A stretch of DNA of 56,387 bases from Natronobacillus azotifigens (GTDB lineage Bacteria; Bacillota; Bacilli; Bacillales; Amphibacillaceae). Below the pieces are notes generated by a model, which saw nothing but the letters and a program-made list of their open reading frames with translations, had not been told where the DNA came from and did not search any database. The translations under genes and the position numbers were made by a program. Shown piece after piece: positions 1 to 8,930 of this stretch (its first letter is position 1; each line of letters opens with the position of its first letter). The stretch covers positions 1 through 56,387 of the forward strand of contig NZ_JAPRAT010000027.1 in NCBI RefSeq assembly GCF_026805325.1. Direction: 5' to 3'.

Positions 1-168
1 TATATAATTTAGTGAATATATACTGTATAGGGTGCAATATTAATCAAAGTAATACTTTTCAAGTCAAAATATTTGCGATATGGACGATGCTTTGATAATC
101 TAAAATCAACAAAGGAAAAGTGAACTTTCTGTGAACTTTTTCAAGATATTATTTAGGAGGAATTTACT
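1..168. other. Leader region of sodA
   Basis: AT-rich region without an ORF. A clear ribosome binding site (AGGAGG, near 155-160) precedes the sodA ATG. I could not fix a confident -35/-10 pair, so no promoter is claimed. Confidence 0.4.
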
Positions 169-780
169 ATGGGAAAATTTGAACTACCAGAATTACCTTA
201 TGCTTATGATGCACTGGAGCCACATATTGATAAGGAAACGATGAATATTCATCACACAAAACACCATAATACTTATGTAACAAAATTAAATGACGCATTG
301 AAAGATCATCCAGATCTGCAAGAACAGTCTCTGGAAACACTATTATCAGAATTAGATCGCTTACCAGATAATATTCAAACGGCTGTTAGAAATAATGGTG
401 GTGGCCATGCTAATCACAGCCTGTTCTGGACATTATTGTCACCAAATGGTGGGGGTGAGCCGACTGGAGAGCTTGCTACAAAGATTAATGAAGCATTCGG
501 AAGTTTTGATGCATTTAAAGAGAAATTCACAACAGCTGCTACGACTCGCTTTGGATCTGGTTGGGCATGGTTAATTGTGAATAATGGTAACCTAGAAATT
601 ACTAGTACACCAAATCAAGATACTCCAATTATGGAAGGTAAAACACCGATTTTAGGGCTCGATGTATGGGAACATGCTTACTACCTTAAATACCAAAACA
701 AGCGTCCAGAATATATTGATGCATTTTGGAACGTTGTAAACTGGAATAAAGTTTATGAATTGTATACAGAGGCGAAGTAA
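169..780 (+). CDS. sodA: Superoxide dismutase (Mn/Fe family)
   Basis: Cytosolic superoxide dismutase that converts superoxide to peroxide and oxygen. The 203 residues match the usual family length. Seen in the sequence: the N-terminal HHTKHH metal-ligand region (ligand His about residue 28), the central [11 protein letters not shown] block, and the C-terminal DVWEHAYY signature with ligands Asp165 and His169. The Gln in NQDTP favours the manganese type, but metal choice cannot be proved from sequence. The start is supported by an AGGAGG site. The gene is monocistronic, ending in a strong terminator before the MFS gene. The order sodA-MFS-pbpA is the same as in B. subtilis (sodA-yqgE-pbpA). 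Confidence 0.97.
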   Translation: MGKFELPELPYAYDALEPHIDKETMNIHHTKHHNTYVTKLNDALKDHPDLQEQSLETLLSELDRLPDNIQTAVRNNGGGHANHSLFWTLLSPNGGGEPTGELATKINEAFGSFDAFKEKFTTAATTRFGSGWAWLIVNNGNLEITSTPNQDTPIMEGKTPILGLDVWEHAYYLKYQNKRPEYIDAFWNVVNWNKVYELYTEAK

Positions 781-802
781 AAAAATATAGGGAACATTCA
801 AA

Positions 803-830
803 AAAACCAAGCATTTTGCTTGGTTTTTTT
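803..830 (+). terminator. Intrinsic terminator of sodA
   Basis: Perfect stem AACCAAGCA / TGCTTGGTT with a TTT loop, followed by a T run. It lies just after the sodA stop codon. The arm sequence recurs in the terminator behind pbpA. Confidence 0.9.
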
Positions 831-917
831 GTGTGAATTATGATTTAGTAATGTAAATTTGCATAACTCAGCCTTTGTGGAAAACACTAATGACTACTTA
901 GCAAAGGAGTCGAGTCT

Positions 918-2141
918 ATGCGAAAACCAATCAACCTTTTATTAGGAAATAAAATAGAAGTTAATCGTGATTTACTATTACTATTAGTAATCGGAGGCTT
1001 ATATTCATTAGCAATCTTCTTGTCAAATACATTTGTAAATATCTATTTGTGGAGACAATCGAATGATTACTTAGCGATTGCTTTGTACAATTTATCAATA
1101 TATATTATGCAGCCATTAACATTTGTTGTAGCTGGTCGAATAGCAAAGAAATTAGATCGAACGATTGTGCTAAGACTTGGTGTAAGTTTCTTGGCTTTGT
1201 TTTTTTTAACGGTTTTAATCGTAGGAGGGCAAGCTGCTCAATTTAACATTCTACTGGGCAGCTTGTTAGGGATTGGTTATGGGTTTTATTGGTTAGCCTT
1301 TAATGTGTTAACATTTGAGATTACGGAACCAGATACTCGGGATTTCTTTAATGGTTTTCTAGGTTTAATGCAGTCATTTGCAGGAATGATTGGCCCAGTC
1401 TTAGCGGGTTATGTAATTTCCGTTGCGACAAACAAAACAGGGTACACGATTATTTTTTCCCTTTCATTTGGATTGTTTATATGTGCAGTGGTATCAAGTT
1501 TTTTTCTAAAAAAACGTCCAGCAGACGGGGATTTCTTTTTCCGTAAAGTCTTGAAATTTCGAAAGACAAATAAAAATTGGCGTAATATTTTGTCCGCACA
1601 TATTTTACAAGGACTTCGAGAAGGGGTATTTATCTTTGTTATTTCCATTTGGGTATTTGTTGCTACTGGCAGTGAATTTGCATTAGGGAAATTCAATTTA
1701 GTATTGTCTGGATGCTCTTTCTTTAGCTATTATTTAGCCACAAGAATTATTAAACCGCATTTTCGAAAAAGAGCGATCCTTATTGCTGGATTAAATTTAT
1801 TTGCAGCTATAGGATTAATTGTATTTCAGGTTAATTATACAACCTTGCTCGTCTATGGTTTTTTTATTGGGCTTTCCTACCCGTTTTTTACTGTACCTTA
1901 TGTCTCGTTAACTTATGATGTAATTGGCATGAGCGAAGGAGCACGAGAGTTACGCATCGAATATATTGTAGTCAGAGAATTCTTCTTAAATGCTGGAAGA
2001 ATTATTTCTGTCAGTTTATTTATTCTAGCTACACAATTGTTTGTTATAGACCAAGTTATTCCTTATTTATTATTATCATTTGGTGCAGGGCACTTTTTGA
2101 TATATTTTTTTGTGAGAAAAATACAATTAGTAAGTGAGTAA
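918..2141 (+). CDS. yqgE: MFS transporter, YqgE-like
   Basis: Integral membrane transporter of the major facilitator superfamily, 407 residues, with about 12 hydrophobic segments. The substrate is unknown. The first segment starts near residue 19 (LLLLLVIGGLYSLAIFL), and the charged loop GRIAKKLDRTIVLR after the second helix corresponds to the MFS loop 2-3 motif. The start is preceded by AAAGGAG at 902-908. Its place between sodA and pbpA identifies it as the positional equivalent of B. subtilis YqgE. A 110-base spacer without a clear terminator separates it from pbpA, so read-through is possible. Confidence 0.8.
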   Translation: MRKPINLLLGNKIEVNRDLLLLLVIGGLYSLAIFLSNTFVNIYLWRQSNDYLAIALYNLSIYIMQPLTFVVAGRIAKKLDRTIVLRLGVSFLALFFLTVLIVGGQAAQFNILLGSLLGIGYGFYWLAFNVLTFEITEPDTRDFFNGFLGLMQSFAGMIGPVLAGYVISVATNKTGYTIIFSLSFGLFICAVVSSFFLKKRPADGDFFFRKVLKFRKTNKNWRNILSAHILQGLREGVFIFVISIWVFVATGSEFALGKFNLVLSGCSFFSYYLATRIIKPHFRKRAILIAGLNLFAAIGLIVFQVNYTTLLVYGFFIGLSYPFFTVPYVSLTYDVIGMSEGARELRIEYIVVREFFLNAGRIISVSLFILATQLFVIDQVIPYLLLSFGAGHFLIYFFVRKIQLVSE

Positions 2142-2251
2142 AAAAATGAAAAGAATAACGTAAAACTGTAAAACCCCCCCAATATCATGGTATAATGTAA
2201 AATGTTATATTGCACAATGCATATACGGATATTTGTAAGGGGGAGCAAACT

Positions 2252-4402
2252 ATGGGGAAAACGAAGAAAAAAGCACAATTACCCTTTCGCTTGAATTTAT
2301 TATTTGTTTTTATTTTCTTCCTTTTTTCACTCTTAATTTTGCAATTAGGTGTTGTTCAAATTTTGAATGGAGAGGAAGCTCGAAATACTATTAATGAAAC
2401 AGAAAATATTAGAGCGCGTATGTCAGTGCCAAGGGGTTTAATGTATGATCGTTTTGGAAATTTGGTTCTAGATAATGAACCAGAAAGAACGATTACTTAT
2501 ACGCCTCCTAGAAATGGTGACTCAGCTAAAAAAAGATTGGAGATAGCAGAGAAATTAGCTGAATTTATCATGATGGAAGAAGAATTTGAAGATTTAGAAG
2601 CTCGTGTTCGTGAACGAGATAAACAGGAGTATTGGTACTTGTTTAACACACAGGAAGCAGGATCTCGTCTAACAGAAGAAGAAAAAGAGTTGTCTGCTGG
2701 TGAGCAGTATAATAAGATGTTAGAAAAAATTAAACCCGAAGATTATAATACATTTGATTGGTCAGATCGGCATTTGTTGAATGTTGTTGCAATTAAGAAA
2801 GAATTAGATACAGCTTTTCAATTATCACCACATACCATAAAAAATGAAAATGTTACGGAAGAAGAATATGCACTTGTTTCGGAAAATTTAGCACAACTTC
2901 CAGGCATTGATGCGACGATTGACTGGAATAGGGTTTCTAAATACGATAACACATTCTCTAGTTTTATTGGAAGAATTTCTTCATCTAATGAAGGGATACC
3001 ACGTGAAAACCGTGATTATTATTTAAGTTTAGGTTACAGTCGAAATGACCGTGTTGGTACAAGTGGACTTGAACAACAATATGAAAATATGTTACGTGGT
3101 CAAAAGGAAGTTATTCAGTATACAACAAACAGTAATGGAACCATAATTGGTACAGAGACAATTGTTGATGGTAAAGCTGGAAACGACCTTATTCTGACCG
3201 TTGATATGGAATTGCAACAACGTGTGGATGAAATTGCAAAAATAGAATTAGAAAACTTTATTAATCAAAATCCAAGAGAAAATGAATATATGAGTGAGGC
3301 GTTGGTAGCGATGCTAGATCCTCAAACTGGTGAAGTATTAGCACTTTCTGGAGCGCATTATGATCGAGAGAACGATCGATATGTCGATCACTCTTATCGG
3401 GTCGTTTATGACGCTCACTTACCGGGTTCGTCGATTAAAGGAGCAACGATGTTGGCTGGCTATGATGCTAATGTTATTGAACCTGGGGAGATAATTTATG
3501 ACAGACCAATCAGAATTGCAGAAACACAGCCTAAAAGTTCTTGGACAGATTTAGGTCGGATCAATGACCTTACCGCTATTGAACAATCATCAAACGTTTA
3601 TATGTTTGAAATAGCAATGAGACTAGCAACAGCCACATATCGTGAAAATGAACCACTTTATAACTTTGATCGAGATGCTTTTCGTGTTCTTCGTAATTAT
3701 TTTAGTCAGTTTGGTTTAGGTGCAAGAACGGGGATAGATTTACCTTTTGAAGCAACGGGAGTAATCGGGACCAACACACAAGATGGTGGTTTGTTACTTG
3801 ATACGGCTATTGGTCAGCATGATGCATATACGACCCTTCAGTTGGCGCAATACGTATCAACGATTGCAAATGATGGTTATCGGGTTCGTCCGCACCTTGT
3901 TAAGGAAGTAAGACAAGCTAACGGGTCTAAAGAATCTTTAGGACCAATTGTAGAATCACACGGTAGAGATATTCTAAACCGTATTGATATGGACGAAAGC
4001 TATATTAAACGTGTTCAAGAAGGATTTCGATTGGTTACTACAGATGGTACAGCTAGAGGGCACTGGGCGAACAGTCCTTATAATGTGGCTCTAAAAACTG
4101 GTACAGCGCAAAACGATGTCTACGAAGATGGAGAGTTTCAGATGCGCACCAACAACTTAACTTTAGTTGGATATGCGCCATATGATGAACCGGAAGTTGC
4201 TTTTGCAATTGTTGTTCCACGCGCAGGAACAGGTAATGATCATAATGGAATTCATCATAGGATTGGTAATCAAATTATGGAGGCATATTTTGATCTGAAG
4301 GAAGAACGAGATCAAGCTGGAATTACTGAAAATTTACATGAGCAAATAGGTAATGAAGCTATTGATTCAGAAGAAACTTCGGATGAAGACCAAGAGAATT
4401 AA
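2252..4402 (+). CDS. pbpA: Class B penicillin-binding protein 2A (transpeptidase)
   Basis: Membrane-anchored D,D-transpeptidase of cell elongation. From the chosen ATG it has 716 residues: an N-terminal anchor (about 12-32), a PBP dimerisation region (about 45-290) and a transpeptidase domain. The active-site motifs are visible: SSIK with nucleophile Ser393, SSN in EQSSNVYMFEIA, and KTGT. An in-frame ATG 42 bases upstream lacks a binding site, whereas AAGGGGG at 2238-2244 sits correctly before 2252. The C-terminal tail is acidic (SEETSDEDQEN). In B. subtilis pbpA contributes to rod-shape elongation. The pst phosphate operon that follows it there is absent here. Confidence 0.95.
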   Translation: MGKTKKKAQLPFRLNLLFVFIFFLFSLLILQLGVVQILNGEEARNTINETENIRARMSVPRGLMYDRFGNLVLDNEPERTITYTPPRNGDSAKKRLEIAEKLAEFIMMEEEFEDLEARVRERDKQEYWYLFNTQEAGSRLTEEEKELSAGEQYNKMLEKIKPEDYNTFDWSDRHLLNVVAIKKELDTAFQLSPHTIKNENVTEEEYALVSENLAQLPGIDATIDWNRVSKYDNTFSSFIGRISSSNEGIPRENRDYYLSLGYSRNDRVGTSGLEQQYENMLRGQKEVIQYTTNSNGTIIGTETIVDGKAGNDLILTVDMELQQRVDEIAKIELENFINQNPRENEYMSEALVAMLDPQTGEVLALSGAHYDRENDRYVDHSYRVVYDAHLPGSSIKGATMLAGYDANVIEPGEIIYDRPIRIAETQPKSSWTDLGRINDLTAIEQSSNVYMFEIAMRLATATYRENEPLYNFDRDAFRVLRNYFSQFGLGARTGIDLPFEATGVIGTNTQDGGLLLDTAIGQHDAYTTLQLAQYVSTIANDGYRVRPHLVKEVRQANGSKESLGPIVESHGRDILNRIDMDESYIKRVQEGFRLVTTDGTARGHWANSPYNVALKTGTAQNDVYEDGEFQMRTNNLTLVGYAPYDEPEVAFAIVVPRAGTGNDHNGIHHRIGNQIMEAYFDLKEERDQAGITENLHEQIGNEAIDSEETSDEDQEN

Positions 4403-4481
4403 TTATCAAGTGAAACTTCGACAGGTAAATGTGTTTGGGCTTTTCTCCACTGGTTGTTGGTTGCGTTTGAATAATTTGAAT

Positions 4482-4567
4482 TAAAAAAAGACCAAGCAAT
4501 TTGTATGATCCGATAATTAGTTTTTGGTAACTTAATTATCGGAAAAGTACAGTTTGCTTGGTTTTTA
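4482..4567. terminator. Long bidirectional terminator between pbpA and the convergent gene
   Basis: Nested inverted repeat: outer arms ACCAAGCAA (4491-4499) and TTGCTTGGT (4554-4562), inner arms CCGATAATTA and TAATTATCGG. A-run on the left and T-run on the right suit both strands. The minus-strand gene ends at its edge. Confidence 0.85.
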
Positions 4568-5098
4568 ATTTCGATTTGCAATTAATTCAGCAACCTCTGC
4601 TAATGACATTGTTCTAATCAATTCGAACTGCCCTACTTGTATATTGGTTCCATAATTGTTCACAGCAAGATAATCAATAAACTCAGTACGGTTTTCTATA
4701 ATACCTGCAGCAACTAGATATTCAGCTACTTGAGAAACTGTCATGCCAGGTTCGATGGTAAGTATATAAACATTGTTGTTATCTTGTTCATGATCATCAG
4801 TTGTATAAGTTGATTCATCTTCATCAGTTGATGTATCCTCATTTTCATGATTTTCATCCGATATGTTGTCTTGATCAATATCAGCATCTGTTGCAGAATC
4901 TTCATATATAGAATCATCATACATAGATTCTTCAGAAATAGAATACCCCTCTTGCTCGAGTTGTTGTATCATTTCTTCGTTAGAAAGGGTGGTTTCAATT
5001 ATCTCTGGTTCAACTTCGTCCTCTAAAAGGTATATTACTCCCAATAATAGTGTTGCTGTAATTAGGCCTAAAGCAAAAGCGCGTAATACTTGTTTCAT
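4565..5098 (-). CDS. Membrane-anchored protein with YceG/MltG-type LysM-like domain (YqzC-like)
   Basis: 177-residue protein with one N-terminal membrane segment (about 6-25, RAFALGLITATLLLGVIYLL). A long acidic, low-complexity linker follows (about 28-110, rich in Asp, Glu and Ser). The C-terminal domain (about 112-177) resembles the LysM-like N-terminal subdomain of MltG endolytic transglycosylases (TVSQVAEYLVAAGIIENRTEF ... GQFELIRTMSLAEVAELI). The catalytic MltG domain is missing, so this is probably a binding or regulatory cell-envelope protein. From memory it resembles B. subtilis YqzC in size and architecture. The partner gene lies 13 bases upstream on the same strand, so the two form an operon. 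Function unknown. Confidence 0.7.
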   Translation of the reverse strand: MKQVLRAFALGLITATLLLGVIYLLEDEVEPEIIETTLSNEEMIQQLEQEGYSISEESMYDDSIYEDSATDADIDQDNISDENHENEDTSTDEDESTYTTDDHEQDNNNVYILTIEPGMTVSQVAEYLVAAGIIENRTEFIDYLAVNNYGTNIQVGQFELIRTMSLAEVAELIANRN

Positions 5099-5111
5099 TT
5101 AATATACCCCT

Positions 5112-5465
5112 CTATCCTTTGTTTGAGAATTGTTTGATTAATGAATCGATATCGTATTCACTAAGATTTGTTGATTTAGCAATTTCACTTGGGGAATCGC
5201 CTCTCCGATACATTTGCTCGACTCTTTTCACTAAAGGGGTTTTTCTTTGCGGTGAAATGGCTTGTTCAGTAAAACCCATATCATTTGGTAGTAATTCTTC
5301 TTCTAATATCTTAATTTTCTTTTTCATTTGATAGCTGTCTTGTAACGTCGATAATGATATTTGTTCGATTTGATTTTCAAGTTGTTTGAATTTATCATTA
5401 GCAAAAAAAGATAAGATAAATAAAGCAATTGCAACGACAAGTAATGTAATAATCGTATAAATCAA
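5112..5465 (-). CDS. Small membrane-anchored coiled-coil protein (YqzD-like)
   Basis: 117 residues: an N-terminal transmembrane helix (about 2-21), a coiled-coil region (about 25-60, KFKQLENQIEQISLSTLQDSYQMKKKIKILEEEL), then a conserved-looking C-terminus (about 77-117) of a type seen in small helix-turn-helix modules (RRGDSPSEIAKSTNLSEYDIDSLIKQF). It is first in a two-gene operon with the YceG-like gene. Length and topology resemble B. subtilis YqzD as I recall it, but I could not check this. A GGAGGGGCT binding site lies just before the start. No function can be assigned. Confidence 0.65.
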   Translation of the reverse strand: MIYTIITLLVVAIALFILSFFANDKFKQLENQIEQISLSTLQDSYQMKKKIKILEEELLPNDMGFTEQAISPQRKTPLVKRVEQMYRRGDSPSEIAKSTNLSEYDIDSLIKQFSNKG

Positions 5466-5642
5466 AGTAGCCCCTCCGTTTCTGTATATGTATTAGTTAT
5501 ATCACATTTTTCAATCATCCGACAAATATATCTTCAATTCACCATTTATTTTCTCTGAAAAAAATAAAGTAACAGATTCTTTTGAACAAATTTACAGTAG
5601 ACACAAACAGTAAAGTAAGTGATTTATCTTCTTCACATAAAA

Positions 5643-6620
5643 ATGTTCACATGGAGATGGAGGATCAAAAAGTACTGTAACCTCGTCAAGATAGCTGATC
5701 TTGCCTAGGTTGAGGGTAGAAAATGCACCTAACCTCGTCGAAACGACCACTTTCACTTAGATTAAACCCTAAAAAGAGCTTCAACCTCGTCGAAACGACC
5801 ACTTTCACTTAGGTTAAACCCCAAAAAGAGCTTCAACCTCGTCGAAACGACCACTTTCACTTAGGTTAAACCCTAAAAAGAGCTTCAACCTCGTCGAAAC
5901 GACCACTTTCACTTAGGTTAAACCCTAAAAAGAGCTTCAACCTCGTCGAAACGACCACTTTCACTTAGGTTAAACCCCAAAAAAGTGCTCTAACCTCGTC
6001 AAAACGACCACTTTCACCTAGGTTGACCCCAAAAAAGTGCTCTAACCTCGTCGAAACGACCACTTTCACTTAGGTTGACCCCAAAAAAGTGCTCTAACCT
6101 CGTCAAAACGACCACTTTCACTTAGGTTAAACCCCAAAAAGAGCTTTAACCTCGTCGAAACGACCACTTTCACTTAGGTTAAACCCTAAAAAGAGCTTCA
6201 ACCTCGTCGAAACGACCACTTTCACCTAGGTTGACCCCAAAAAAGTGCTCTAACCTCGTCGAAACGACCACTTTCGCTTAGGTTAAACCCCAAAAAGAGC
6301 TGCAACCTCGTCGAAACGACCACTTTCGCTTAGGTTAAACCCCAAAAAAAGCTGCAACCTCGTCGAAACGACCACTTTCGCTTAGGTTAAACCCCAAAAA
6401 GAGCTGCAACCTCGTCGAAACGACCACTTTCGCTTAGGTTAAACCCTAAAAAAAGCTGCAACCTCGTCAAAACGACCACTTTCGCCTAGGTTAAACCCCA
6501 AAAAGAGCTGCAACCTCGTCGAAACGACCACATATACCTAGGTTGATCCCAAAAAGAGTTGCAACCTTGCTGAAACGCCTACTTAAACCTAGATTCACAC
6601 CCCACAGTTTATTGAGAATG
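5643..6620 (+). repeat. 18-copy array of a 52-bp hairpin repeat
   Basis: Tandem array whose units begin with AACCTCGTC at 5679, 5731, 5783, 5835, 5887, 5939, 5992, 6044, 6096, 6148, 6200, 6252, 6304, 6356, 6408, 6460, 6512 and 6563. The period is 52 bases, with one step of 53 and one of 51. Each unit is about 33 bases bounded by AACCT and AGGTT, which can pair, then a 19-base linker of the type AAACCCCAAAAAGAGCTTC. Unit 1 has an extra inner stem CAAGAT/ATCTTG; most others have GAAA/TTTC at the same place. The last unit is divergent. Borders: ATGTTCAC on the left and CCACAGTTTAT ... AATG on the right, both matched at the second locus near 47.8 kb. No ORF spans it. It is not a CRISPR, because the linkers are repeats too. 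Confidence 0.95.
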
Positions 6621-6829
6621 CTCATTAAGATTATGTGAGTATTTTGTTAGAAAGTATCTTTAAATGATAGAAATTTGAGAGATAATTATAGTGAATGTCT
6701 ATGTTTCAAATATATTTTTGTGTGAGATGAATTCAAACCTTGAATTTTATTTGTTTTTTTGGTAATATAAATAAGTCTGAAAATGATATTATTATATGAA
6801 TGTTAGTTGAATAGTTTGGAGGGAAAATC

Positions 6830-6979
6830 ATGCGTGTAAATATCACACTTGCTTGCACTGAAACAGGCGATCGTAATTACATTACTACAAAAAATAAACG
6901 TACAAATCCTGAACGTTTAGAAATGAAAAAATATAGTCCACGTCTAAAAAAACATACGCTACACCGTGAAACAAAATAA
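6830..6979 (+). CDS. rpmG: 50S ribosomal protein L33, cysteine-poor form
   Basis: 49-residue ribosomal protein starting [18 protein letters not shown] and ending [11 protein letters not shown]. The ATG follows GGAGGG at 6818-6823. Zinc-binding L33 carries two Cys pairs; here only one Cys (residue 9) remains, the second position of the first pair is Thr, and the later Cys positions are Ser and Leu or similar. This is therefore the zinc-independent type, the form used when zinc is limiting in bacteria that encode both. The next gene is yqgN, as with rpmGA in B. subtilis. A strong terminator follows. Confidence 0.92.
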   Translation: MRVNITLACTETGDRNYITTKNKRTNPERLEMKKYSPRLKKHTLHRETK

Positions 6980-6989
6980 TTTAGCGTAA

Positions 6990-7028
6990 AAAAACTCTTA
7001 TCTGTAATATACAGATAAGAGTTTTTTT
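6990..7028 (+). terminator. Intrinsic terminator of rpmG
   Basis: Perfect stem ACTCTTATCTGT / ACAGATAAGAGT with loop AATAT, followed by seven T. Confidence 0.93.
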
Positions 7029-7160
7029 GAATTATTTTTTCAAAAAAATGAATGATTGCCCGTTATTTGGTAATATTTCATGTTATGATGGGGTAAAAGA
7101 GCTGAACATACACACACTATAATTAACAGCTTTCTTAATTTGTATAAAAGGAGTGGTTGT

Positions 7161-7709
7161 TTGCATTCAAAAAACGTATTGAGAAAATCAATGATCGCTA
7201 AATTATATAGCTTATCCCAAGGTGAAAAGAAGCGGATCGAAAATGAACTCTACACAAATTTATTTGCTAGTGAATTATGGAAAAAAGCAAATGTTATCGG
7301 TATTACCATTGCAAATGAATATGAATGGGATACGCATCCGATCATTAAACAAGCATGGGAAGAAAGAAAATGTATCGCAATACCAAAGTGTATTCCTACA
7401 AACCATATGCTTGAATTTTACCGTTATACTGATAAATGTAAGCTTGAGAGAGGTTTCTTTAATTTACTAGAACCTAACCCTGAAAACACAGTAGAAATAG
7501 CTGCTGAAGATATGGATTTATTAATTGTCCCAGGGATAGTGTTCGATAAAGGTAATTACCGGATTGGACATGGTGGAGGATACTATGATCGTTATTTAAA
7601 AGAGTATACCGGAAAAAGTCTCTCATTAGCTGGAAGAGATCAAATTCTCCCTTCTATACCTAAGGAAGAATTTGACCAACCCGTAGATCTAATAATTTCA
7701 AACACATAG
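7161..7709 (+). CDS. yqgN: 5-formyltetrahydrofolate cyclo-ligase
   Basis: Cytosolic enzyme that converts 5-formyl-THF with ATP to 5,10-methenyl-THF, returning stored folate to the one-carbon pool. About 182 residues, typical for the family. The signature GIVFDKGNYRIGHGGGYYDRYL near the C-terminus is the ATP/folate binding motif. The start is judged to be TTG 7161, because AAAAGGAGTGG (7146-7155) is correctly spaced; an earlier TTG at 7140 would place the binding site inside the gene. The gene lies between rpmG and the rhomboid gene, as in B. subtilis. Confidence 0.9.
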   Translation: MHSKNVLRKSMIAKLYSLSQGEKKRIENELYTNLFASELWKKANVIGITIANEYEWDTHPIIKQAWEERKCIAIPKCIPTNHMLEFYRYTDKCKLERGFFNLLEPNPENTVEIAAEDMDLLIVPGIVFDKGNYRIGHGGGYYDRYLKEYTGKSLSLAGRDQILPSIPKEEFDQPVDLIISNT

Positions 7710-7742
7710 GTAGTTTTAGGGGCAGAAAGATAGGGGAAGGTT

Positions 7743-8930
7743 ATGCAAAATATTGACTTAGGATATCATTATAAATTAATCTTTTATTTAATTGAAAGAG
7801 AACGATTTGAGTTGATTCATATTGATGATCAGCAACAAAGTATTTGGTTGCAAAAGAAAAAAGGTAAACGAAACCTAGTACTTTGTTTAAAAAGTTCTGA
7901 TTTTCATTGGTCTAATCAACTAAAACTATCATACATTCAAACGATCAAACAAACAAATGCTTTACAGTCCGAATTTATAGGGGGTAAAATAGAACTTATT
8001 GTTGTTTATGTGGGGGAACACACACCTGTCGATAATAGAGATCATATAGAAACAAAGTTATCAATAGATAAGGTTTCTATCTCTAAACACTATCTATTTT
8101 ATTTGGATCATGAAAATCGAGAACTAGAAATGAAGCGCTTTTGTTCCCTTTTACAAATACGAAGTTTACATATGGATGTTCCAAACGATCCAATGGAATT
8201 AGAAAGCGAAATACTTTGTTTGAAAAAAACACTACATAACATCTATTATAAACAGAAAAAAGCTAATAAACTAATCTTTCATCAAGCTACGCCGATACTT
8301 GTATATTATCTACTGGGGATTAATGTAATTTATTTTCTTTTATTAGAATGGCATGGAGGAAGTACATCTATAGAGACATTAATTCATTTTGGTGCTAAAT
8401 ATAATCCTGCAATTGCTGAAGGTGAATGGTGGCGCATCATAAAATCAATGTTTCTCCATATTGGATTATTACACTTAATCATGAATATGCTAGCTCTCCA
8501 CATCCTAGGATGTATCGTTGAGCAGATGTATCGAGCAACACGATTTCTTTTCATTTACTTTAGTGCTGGAATTATGGGGGGATTAGCAAGTTTTGCATTC
8601 AACAATCAGGTTTCTGCTGGAGCTTCAGCTGCTATCTTCGGTTTACTAGGGGCATTGTTATATTTTGGGACTCAGTATAAACAGACTTTCCTTCAAACGA
8701 TTGGAAAGAATATCTTCTTCGTTGTTGCACTTAATTTGATCATAGGTACAATAGTACCAGCCATTGATAACGCTGCTCACATAGGCGGTCTTTTAGGCGG
8801 TTTTTTTAGTGCTGCCGTTGTTTCGCTTCCAAGAAAGAATAATTTCTATTCCCAATTGTTCGCAGCTATTTGTTATGGGTTATTGGCAATTGGTTTAGCG
8901 AGTCATGGATTTCAAAAGATCAATTATTAA
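7743..8930 (+). CDS. gluP: Rhomboid intramembrane serine protease, GluP/YqgP-like
   Basis: 395 residues: a soluble N-terminal domain (about 1-175), then a six- or seven-helix rhomboid core (about 183-393). Visible motifs are HLIMNMLALHILG (His and Asn of the oxyanion region), GASAAIFGLLGAL (catalytic Ser) and AAHIGGLLGG (catalytic His). B. subtilis YqgP has, as I recall, about 507 residues with a C-terminal TPR region after the last helix. Here the protein stops shortly after the last helix (SHGFQKINY), so that region is absent. In B. subtilis YqgP takes part in membrane-protein quality control such as magnesium transporter turnover. The 3' end overlaps the convergent gene by 11 bases. Confidence 0.9.
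   Translation: MQNIDLGYHYKLIFYLIERERFELIHIDDQQQSIWLQKKKGKRNLVLCLKSSDFHWSNQLKLSYIQTIKQTNALQSEFIGGKIELIVVYVGEHTPVDNRDHIETKLSIDKVSISKHYLFYLDHENRELEMKRFCSLLQIRSLHMDVPNDPMELESEILCLKKTLHNIYYKQKKANKLIFHQATPILVYYLLGINVIYFLLLEWHGGSTSIETLIHFGAKYNPAIAEGEWWRIIKSMFLHIGLLHLIMNMLALHILGCIVEQMYRATRFLFIYFSAGIMGGLASFAFNNQVSAGASAAIFGLLGALLYFGTQYKQTFLQTIGKNIFFVVALNLIIGTIVPAIDNAAHIGGLLGGFFSAAVVSLPRKNNFYSQLFAAICYGLLAIGLASHGFQKINY

Noticed and set aside
4399..4581. 60-codon minus-strand ORF
   Set aside because: It runs through the pbpA terminator and into the 3' end of another gene.
5679..6600. CRISPR array
   Set aside because: The linkers between the repeats are themselves nearly identical, the period includes both parts, and no cas gene is nearby.
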